Positions 31,901 through 39,777 of a DNA stretch of 39,777 nucleotides are shown here, piece after piece. The stretch is from Fragilaria crotonensis. Lineage: Eukaryota > Bacillariophyta > Fragilariophyceae > Fragilariales > Fragilariaceae. Every line of letters starts with the position of its first letter. Positions within the stretch are counted from its first letter, which is position 1. The DNA lies in the NCBI GenBank assembly GCA_022925895.1, contig JAKSYS010000590.1:1-39777 (forward strand), given 5' to 3'. Position numbers and translations under genes: made by a program. The notes below the pieces were generated by a model. That model was not told the DNA's origin, searched no databases, and saw nothing but the letters and a program-made list of their open reading frames with translations.

Positions 31901-34900
31901 TCGTCGTTAGAAGCGACAGCAGAGTCAGTATCGAAAAATGCGGTGCCCGCATCCTCCTTCATTTTTCGCCGTTTCGGTGATCCACCGACTGCTGCCAGCG
32001 AATCATCCGGTGAAATTCCGTCAACAGCTGTCGCTTCCAAGTACGTATCGATACCTCCAGTCGGGGCATAGTCCATTATGTCCGTGTTCGATGGACTAAT
32101 AGGCGCTTCGTATGGATAATTCCGATCCAAACGGTCATTTGATCTTGACAGGGCCAATAGTAAATCGTTTGTGTTCTCAGAATTGTCATCGCAATCGTCA
32201 TGCGCAAAGTTACCGGACTCTTCAGTCTTGTCTTCGCTAAGCAACTGGCTGATGGCATTCAGGTGATCGGCTTTCCGTTCCCCCTCAGCTTGACGATCAA
32301 TGTTATCCTTTTCGCTGTGATCAACGGAAACCATTCCCCGATGGATATCACTCACTTCAGTGTCATCGTGAGGGTCAAAGGATTCGAATTGCCCTGCAGC
32401 GTATTGTTCAGAATGTTCTGTGTGCTGTTCCGCTGAGCCCGTTGAGAAAGTAGCCATCGAGCGATGATTCCGCTCCATTCGGTCGTCTGACTTTGAGTAG
32501 GCCAATAACAACTGATTCTCATCGTCGTTGTCACTTTCCTCATCCAAAACGATGTCAGAGTCTGCAGATTTGTATTCACTCAGCGACTGACTGACAACGT
32601 TCAACGATCTAGCCTCCTGTTCTTCGTGGCCTTGATATTCGGCTCTATAATTTCCGCTACCATCATCGGATGTCATTCCCTGGTATGTTTCATGGAATTC
32701 CTGTTCACCTTTACGGTCTTGACTCTCGTGCGATCTAGTCTGGGCCACAAACAACGTGTTCTCTGGGTGTTCGTTGTGTTCATCATCGAAAGAGTTGTAT
32801 GAATCTTCAGTCTTGTCTTCGCTAAGCAACTGGGTCAAGGCGTTAAAGCTCTCTTCCACATCTGTTTGAGGCTTAGTTTCATCCCTGTCATCAATCGGGA
32901 ACATTCTTTCATTGTTACCACGCATTTCGCTTCCATCGTTAGTACCAAGGGCGGCCTCAAACTCCGCGAGAAACTCTTGCGTAGACGGCTCATAACTATG
33001 ATTCCCTGCAATGTCGTTCTCTTTTTTCTCGAGCCGTGAGTTCTCACTTTGCTCGACAATCGAGGAACGAGTTTCAGTATCCAACAGCGTTGGCAACGGT
33101 GGCGGGCCCGTAATGGAATCAGCAAGATGCCCAGCACTGGAATCACCATGCTTTTGTTCAGCATACCCCATATCCTTGTCGGATTGTTTCGGCGAATCCA
33201 CGAAGGCTTGATTTCTCCTCTCATGATGGCTTCTTTGAGTTGCGATCCAGCAACATCTCCTTGTAGCTTCCTTAAACTGTCCGCTGACATGCCGTTATCA
33301 TCCAGAGATCGTCCGTTGCTGTGGATTTGCGAGGACTCGCTGCTACTGGATGAACTGGCTGTTAGTATCGACCGCAAATTTCCGAGTGATGCGCTGATGT
33401 TTCCCGATCCCGCTAATGATGGCTGAGGCTCCCTCGCCAGATGTGCCAAACCGGTGATGTCCGGTAGGTAGGAAATCTCTACTGGAATGTTCTCGTCAAT
33501 CGACTCAGTAGAGGAGGCGTTCAACACTACGTCGAAAACAGGTTGGTGTTTCAGAGGACCGGTGTAATCTGGGTGATCTCTGGGAAGAAGAAGATGTTCG
33601 TTCCATGGGCATACACACCCGCTTTCTACCTCGAGTGACGTTTCATCAACAGAAGATAGTGGATATATCTCAGCACCCATTGGTCGAGATACTTCTTCGA
33701 AGTTTTTCTGGCTGCGAATGACTGATTCCGTAGCAATGCTCGACAAGGTATCCCAGTATTCATCGTCGTCGTTCAAAAGTGATTCTGAACCGTTCGGACC
33801 ATCTTGTCTCTTGTGTGAAATGTGTTTGGCGGCAGCTACGGCATTTGTAGGACTTGATGGTGGCGTGGCGAGCTCCACAGATGCTAATTCGGGGAACTGA
33901 TGAACGGTATAGGGTGACTTGCCTTCGTCACCCGCCGGAGAATGTTCTGTCATCTTCGGACTAGGTTGACCTACACCCGACGGTGCAGCTGTTCCACCGA
34001 GGAGCGAACAAAACCACCGGCGCGGCCTGAACGCGGTAACGAATCAGACTTTTGTTTTTCTGTTTCTGGGGTCGCTTTGATCTCCTGGTAAGATTCCACA
34101 GCAGACTGCGTGGTATCACTTTGTCGTGGAAAGCGTCGTCCTGACGATGCCTTGTTGATTTGTTCTCGCCACCACCAGGCGCGTGCATGCGATTTGCCTT
34201 CATTTTTGCTTCAAAACCGCGACGTTCATCTGGTGTCAATGCCGAGATACTGTCAGACATGCTTGACGGCGCCATCGAGTGGCTCAAGTCATCAAAAAGT
34301 GACTTGCCAGGACTCATCTGAATTGGTATTGGATGATTAAATGCTTCGGCGGGTGGAGGATCGATGGTTTCTTTGAATTGCGACCTCGAGGGAAGCTTCG
34401 GTCGCACGATCCTCCTGCTCGCTGCTAGAAGAGTTTCTGGCGCTTTGAAAGGATGTGCAGGTCGAGGCGATTCCGGACTTGGACAGGGAGGCTTCGTCTG
34501 CGAGACAACTCTTCTTGTAGGGGAGGAATCGTCGACCGGCGTCTGCCAAGTTGGATAATTCTCCCTACGAGTCGACACCGGGGTATTCGGTTCGTCTGTG
34601 TCAAGGTCAATAAAAACCTCGTCACCCGGCTCCACGCTCCAGTCAGCACTATGCGATGCATGCTCTGATTGGTTAATGGCTGATTTTTGCCACGTTGGAC
34701 GTGCTACATGAATTGGAAGATGACTACCAGGGGTTGAGGAACTCTCCGTGCTGAAGCCTTTCGAATCGCTCACCCATGATTTTGCTGCAGTGTCGTCGCG
34801 ACCGTTCGTGTCATTCAGTGTTGGAAGATCACTGGCATTTGGTTGGAGAGGGCTTGCCTTTCTCGGATGCATTAACAGAATCAACTGCATCTGCTGACGC

Positions 34901-36894
34901 TTTGGGAGTGGTACTCAGCCTGCCTGCAGCAAATTCCATCACACTATCGAAGCTAAAACTGGAGGGTCCTCGAGCACCGGTAGAACCACCTAGTCGACTT
35001 GCAGCCATATTCAGAATGTCTTCCATCCCAAACGAGATATCCGTGTAGCTTGGATTTTGGCTTGGGTGATCGGAAGCCGAGAGCCGCTCGGCAGCTAGGT
35101 CCATCACGTCATTGAGCGATTCTTTACCATCGATGGCGTATCTGTCAAATGGCGAACCCGAACTTCTTTCATCATCGTCATCCTCGGGATACACCATCGC
35201 TCGATCCATCTCGTAAATTTCGTTGACGTAGGCACTTGAGCGGTAATTACTCACAAAGCTCTCGTTTAAAGAATCCTCAAAAACATAAGGTTGGTTTCCC
35301 GAAGATGCGTTGTCCTCGAAACCCTCGTCGTCATATATATTTGCGTCATCAACGTGAACAGCCTCAAAGTTTTCTCCTCCCCCCATCTGATACCACTTGG
35401 ACCGAAAGATCGAATGACCTGATTGTTTCAACTCTCTGCTTCTGAGTGTCAGGCGACGTGTAGCTGGTTGTGGAGCGTTCAAAACCGCCGAGAATTTCCT
35501 GGGCAATGTCGGCCGCAACATCATCACCATGCGGATTCAAGGTGTTAGAGGCAATGGAGTACTCATCATTATCCCCGTCGGTGCCGCTATGCAAGTGATC
35601 CTGAGGATAATTGTCTTGATCTGCGAAGCCAAAGTGATTTTGGTGTGGATAGTCGGTCTGTGAAGTAACATCTTCAGAGACTCTCGTTGAAATCTGTGAC
35701 TCAGACATTGCTCGGTAACTCGACTGACTCCCGACGTTTGAGCGATCCCGTCTCAAGTCGCTTTCATCAAAATTCATGGTTCTTGAAGTTGATCGGTTCG
35801 TAGATTTCGGAGTTCGAACACTTCGCGGACTTGTCGGATCAAGATTCTCTTCATTGGACCGAGACGAAGATCCAGAACGAGCCGTCGAGTCGTCTGGATT
35901 GTAGGATACGACGAAACCACTGGGATCCTGAGGGCCTTGGGAAGAAGCAGTGTGTCCATCGGGATCGATACCACTGTTTGAGGTGTACACTGATGACTGT
36001 ATGCTTGGCGGTTCGGACAACCTAGAAGTAGAAGCCCCTGTCGTTAATTTTATTGGTTTGAGTCCCATCTTCTCAAGCCTGTCGAGAAGTCTTTGCTTCT
36101 GATTCTGTGGACCAGCTCTTTGGGAGCTCATGTTGAGCGATGCCTGGCTTTTTTCGATGGTTGACGTGTCCTCGGCGACCTGTGTAACCTTCACAACCTT
36201 CATCTTGCTCGCCTTCATGGCGGCACTAGACTTCCGAGGTGGTTGCTTCTTTAGTTCCAACATCATTTGCTTGGCTCTTGCAGGCTTAAGCTTCTGTTTC
36301 TCATCTAATTTTGCAAGCATCTTTTCTGCCTTTGCATATGCTTCCTTTTTGGCTTTTGGAGAAACAGAGGCCTGCTGGGGCGTTTGCTTGGGCGACGACG
36401 ATGGTTGTTGAGCATTCTGTACGTGTACGCGATCAATCGGCATGGTAAAGTTGAAATCCATTTGCAAATTTCCACCAAGTGAAACCTTCCTCATATTGTT
36501 TTTCTGTACTTCCAAAAGCGGTGGAGGAGTACTGACGCTACCATCGGCCCCCTTTTGATGGTTCATTTTCCGCTTGACAGCATGGAAAGCCTTGCTGACA
36601 GAAAATGATGAGCTGCCAGATCCCGACAAGGTTCTCATAAACGAATTTATCGATTGATCGCCATCGAAGGACAAACTTTCGTCATGTATTGAGCACTTCC
36701 TTTGTTGCATCGTGAACAAGTTTCTTAAGTTCAGGATCTGTATTTGCAGTCGTTGCCGAGCCACCAAGTATCGAATTGGATCTGAACGAACTTGACTGCC
36801 CACCAGACATGTTCTCGAATTTGGCTCTCAAGGCCGACACCTTGCCCGACCGCTTCCGGGTAGGGGAAGCCTGGGCGGTCCGTAGGAGACTCAT
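28938..36894 (-). CDS. Very large disordered protein B (paralogue of A), frame-broken
   Basis: A chain of minus-strand frames runs from ATG 36894 (MSLLRTAQASPTRKRSGKVS) to a TAA at 28938, about 2,650 residues. Order: a conserved start with VSALRAKFENM; a Lys/Ala-rich helical stretch (about 36,200-36,400); three AAxRL motifs (34.9-35.1 kb); an acidic repeat region with three LLSEDKTE-type units; SPEK repeats; then the C-terminal module shared with A (LDQLMRQNKTLK, RDLDLARL...ELEAFKHKL, ACQYELGGFQQRL, ESAWEDF). Consecutive frames join smoothly if single-base changes are assumed near 36,690, 35,386 (a G6 run), 34,845, about 34,180, 33,975, 33,215 and 30,770. At 30,770 the A paralogue confirms that SPRLESVLARVQLRR spans the join. 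Introns do not explain the joins. Function unknown; the features suit a phosphorylated scaffold with coiled coils, which is a guess. Confidence 0.65.
31060..31370 (-). repeat. SPEK/SPER coding repeats in protein B
   Basis: The segment encodes two long units, SPEKARFPSPERAVKRVSPV and SPEKARFSSPEHTANRLSPE, each followed by KGRPPSPEK, then several shorter SPEK variants. The unit is about 38 residues. It is Ser-Pro and basic rich, similar in style to the SRSP repeats of protein A. Confidence 0.75.
32150..32850 (-). repeat. Three LLSEDKTE-type repeats in protein B
   Basis: The units encode FNALTQLLSEDKTEDS, LNVVSQSLSEYKSADS and LNAISQLLSEDKTEES, each followed after an acidic spacer by a segment such as LLLALSRSNDRLDRN. 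Units one and three are nearly identical in DNA (the 25 bases after CTTCAGTC agree at about 32,219-32,250 and 32,807-32,840), which suggests recent duplication or gene conversion. Confidence 0.8.
34910..35115 (-). repeat. Three 15-residue AAxRL motifs in protein B
   Basis: LNDVMDLAAERLSAS, MEDILNMAASRLGGS and FDSVMEFAAGRLSTT follow one another with about 35 residues between starts. The pattern is acidic-x-[VI]-[ML]-x-[LMF]-A-A-x-R-L-[SG]. Each could be an amphipathic helix and a short binding motif. I know of no named domain with this pattern. Confidence 0.75.
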
Positions 36895-36972
36895 GGCGTC
36901 GCGCCGTTCGTTGCGTGCAATGGTGCGATATGCAATTGAAAAGGATTTGACCCGCCATTCGAATGAGGACAA

Positions 36973-37561
36973 TTCACGTTTCGGCGAGAAGGCGTTAATA
37001 TAACCGTAAGTATTTGAGCTCGATTTGGATTATGCCTTTATCTGGTACTAAAAGTTCTGGTTTTTATACTTTCTGTAGTATTCTATATCACTCGATGCTC
37101 AGCTAAGTAACTTATACAGATATGTCATCCAGCCACCCATCAATATCATAAAATAGTTCTCATGAAAACTCGCTCAAGAAATGTATAATTAAAGCTGTAA
37201 ATACTTTCACGGTCTCGTGTTACATGTTAAGGTGAAAAGGTTATTCCGTACTACTGTGCTCGCTAAGAGTCATGGGGTCATGGGTGCGACAAAGAGTTAA
37301 CCACAATTAATTGATAAACCGTCATTTACTGGACTGTCCACCAGGTATCCTGCAGTACCTGGTACCCGAGTAGGGCGAAGTATTGCGAGGTGAATGTTTT
37401 TTCTATCGGACTATCGGTGTCTTTGGGAGGTGAGACGTTTAGTACTCGAGTAGATCCGAAAATGGTAGGTTTCCACTCAAGGGTAGGATGGTGCTTGCTG
37501 ACAACCACTTGCGTCGATAACGTTGCTGCGAACGCATCATGGAAATGCAAGTCCGCCCTCG
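36973..37561. other. Intergenic region between protein B and the hydrolase
   Basis: No supported gene. The promoter and leader of protein B must lie here, since B is transcribed leftward. A short GTACC-rich palindromic stretch occurs near 37,345-37,370. Confidence 0.4.
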
Positions 37562-39435
37562 TCAATCTAAGGTATGATAGGTTTTAAAGTCCTCCAACCA
37601 ATCGGTAATGACGTTAACGACTCGATCATTCAAATCGTGTGTCATACTCTTGGTGACATCATGCGACTGGAAATCAAACTCCACCAAGGTTGGGTTGGGA
37701 TGCAGTTCGGCGGCTAATCGCAGAATCTCACTGTGTTGCAAAATATCATCCGACTGCGATGACATTACCAAGGTCGGTTTGTCTCTAATAAGAATCCTCA
37801 AAGTCGAGAACTTGTTGCTGAATATGCGAGACGGCTTCCGCATAGTGACTTGTCAAGGAGTTGGTAATCACGGGTTCCATGCCAGATTCCAACGATACAA
37901 TATCCAGATCTTGGTCCACCAATCGTTGAGAGTACCGGCATGTCCCCATAGCTCTTGGGGATATACGTAGTTAATCATGGCAGCATTCCTGAGTAGCCAT
38001 TCGTTCAGACTGCCACCGACGTTTCCCCATGCAAGGAATGGAGAATTCAGGATGTAGCCATCAAAATCAATAGTTTTTCGCCCTTGTTCGTTCGAGGCAT
38101 GTCGATCGAGTAGGTACGAAAAGAGAACGAGAGCTCCATTTGAATGGCAATGGGCCACAATCTCTGTGTAATTGTTTTGCTGATGGATGTACTCGAGCCA
38201 ATTCGACATCTTCCACAATCTCCTTGAAATCCACCACGTCATTACCAAGATGTGGATTAGAAATCGTCGGGCCCTCCCTTTCTGAACGTCGAGGGTGTAG
38301 AAATCGTATCCTGCGCGTTCGTACATTTTGAGCAAGTGCGGATGAGCAAAGGAATCGGAGCGACCGGCAAAGTACAGGACCGCCCTATTGTTGTAATTCT
38401 TCGTCGTTGCCTTCACTGCCTTCTTGTAGGCCAATGATGCAAGTTCGCCATTTTCAAGATTTATGAGATATTCGACGAGTCCCATGGTATCGTGATCGTG
38501 TTGTGAATACAAGGGACGCGTCATTCGTTTCATGGAGAGCTGCACTGAGATGCCACTTGAGGAGTATCATCGTCACCATCATCGACACCATCATGATTAT
38601 CATCATCATTATCACCATGTCGTAGTGTGTATAATGTCCAATTCGCATCATCAATTTCTGGCAACTGCACAATGGATTTCTGGAAGACAATATAATCCTG
38701 ATCCATTTGATTCTTTTCGGTAATGACAAAGTCGACAGATTCGGCTGTCCCCCTGAGGTACGCCGCCATGCCAAGTCCTTTAACATTTGTCATGGTCGTT
38801 GGAGCATTCCACAGTGTGGGCCACGTAAAGGTTGTCAAGTCTCCGGAAAATAAGATATCCGTGGGTACGTGAGCGTTGATGGCTTGAATTCGAAATTCTG
38901 GATCAGGAAGGTCTGTGGTTGTGCCCATGAAGGATGTTTCAAGTGGTAGATTCGTGACGGCATCAATGCGTACCAAAATCCATTCCCAATGGTAGGATTT
39001 GAGAGTTTCTTGCGATTGATACAATTGTTGGGGTGTTAAAACCGTTGGTGTTGCTTCTGGTAATGCAGCTGTTGCTGGCGAAATGGATGTAATTGAAGAA
39101 GTGGCTGGTAGATTGTTGTTGTTGTTGTCCAATTGGGATCGATTGTAGGCAGCGGCGAGGATTAGAAGAAGCGGACAGAGTATGGCTGTAACATCCCATC
39201 TTCGAAACACGGGACGTTGTGGTTGTTGCACTTCTTGTTTCTGTTGTGTTGGTGTTAGTGGTGCGGATTCTTGTTCTTGTATTGCGATTGTGATTCGACA
39301 AATACCAGTCGTCAAGAAGGTTTCCGAACTAGTCGTTGTTATTGATGTTGTTGCAGTTGTTGTGGATGTTGATGTTGTTGTAGTATCAAGCAATTGTTCC
39401 GTCGCAGTCGTGGCGGTTGCTACAGCTGCTGTCAT
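37562..39435 (-). CDS. Membrane-anchored alpha/beta hydrolase (serine hydrolase), frame-broken
   Basis: Starts at ATG 39435. A Thr-rich N-terminus precedes one hydrophobic anchor (ILCPLLLILAAAY) and a luminal or extracellular domain. The hydrolase part contains the nucleophile elbow AHCHSNGALV (Ser codon at 38,141-38,143), a candidate acid in SSQSDDIL and a candidate His in FDFQSHDVTKS, in the order S-D-H typical of alpha/beta hydrolases related to S33 peptidases and lysophospholipases. The domain is spread over several minus frames: breaks are needed near 38,545, 38,275, 38,205, 37,905 and 37,805. Between the breaks the sequence reads sensibly, for example NPHLGNDVVDFKEIVEDVEL and SLESGMEPVITNSLTSHYAE. 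Substrate unknown. Confidence 0.7.
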
Positions 39436-39452
39436 GATTGAGATCAGGACTC

Positions 39453-39485
39453 CGTTCGTTCGTTAATGCGTTCGTTCGTTCGTTG
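39453..39485. repeat. CGTT microsatellite in the hydrolase leader
   Basis: CGTTCGTTCGTT (39453-39464) and a second CGTT run (39470-39485) are separated by a few bases. It lies just upstream of the hydrolase start codon on the minus strand, so it would be in the 5' leader or promoter. Confidence 0.85.
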
Positions 39486-39777
39486 AATGATGATAGAACA
39501 AGAAGACCCTACTAGAAAGAGATTCGAATAGATGCTCGTGTCACGGATGGGTATGGATGAAAGAATATTGTGAATTGTGACATGACTGAGGTGTACATGG
39601 TACTTGTATTGCGAGTCGAGAACTCAATACAGGTAAAAAAACATCAGACGCCCATTCATATTTTTATTGACATGATGTGTTCTTCTCGATTCTCCACAAG
39701 CCTGTCACAAAACCAGTCGTGAAGGCGGATGGTGGTCTTCTGGTGAGTTCCAACAAATCTGAGAAACTTCGTGTCCC
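39486..39777. other. Window edge, nothing recognised
   Basis: About 290 bases upstream of the hydrolase. No gene, RNA or repeat was recognised, and any further feature would extend beyond the window. Confidence 0.35.

Overview
This window looks like nuclear DNA from a diatom, probably a pennate one. That is an inference from gene content, not a database match. It contains spliced genes with GT-AG introns of about 80-130 bp, an ABC1/ADCK atypical kinase, a nuclear gene for mitochondrial ribosomal protein L33, low-complexity Ser/Thr/Asn-rich proteins, an FG-GAP/propeller membrane protein, a reprolysin-like metalloprotease of a type I associate with diatoms, and a tyrosine-recombinase (DIRS-order) retrotransposon whose RT resembles those I know from algae. 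No bacterial operon logic is seen and no tRNA or rRNA was found.

Layout. 0.3-2.6 kb (+): decayed zinc metalloprotease with a lost splice acceptor, frameshifts and a 51-bp minisatellite linker. 3.0-7.2 kb (-): large disordered protein 'A' whose C-terminal tail is split between frames. 7.55-8.27 kb: a 718-bp MITE with TTA target duplication and PIF/Harbinger-like ends. 9.1-11.05 kb (+): ABC1/ADCK kinase with two introns and four small frame breaks. 12.4-20.3 kb (+): DIRS-like element with a broken gag, intact RT-RNase H, intact tyrosine recombinase, then two strong hairpins. 21.1-22.6 kb (+): intact MFS transporter. 22.9-26.9 kb (-): type II membrane protein with an extracellular propeller. 28.27-28.47 kb (+): mitochondrial L33. 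28.9-36.9 kb (-): very large disordered protein 'B', a clear paralogue of A, carrying several internal protein repeats. 37.6-39.4 kb (-): membrane-anchored alpha/beta hydrolase.

The most interesting points are (1) the A/B paralogue pair, an unrecognised family with shared C-terminal blocks; (2) the DIRS-like element, whose recombinase has Arg where His is usual, followed by a hairpin-rich 3' end; (3) the precisely delimited MITE; and (4) the concentration of small indels in most host genes while the RT, recombinase, MFS and L33 frames are clean. The last point must be resolved (consensus error versus real decay) before any broken gene here is called a pseudogene.
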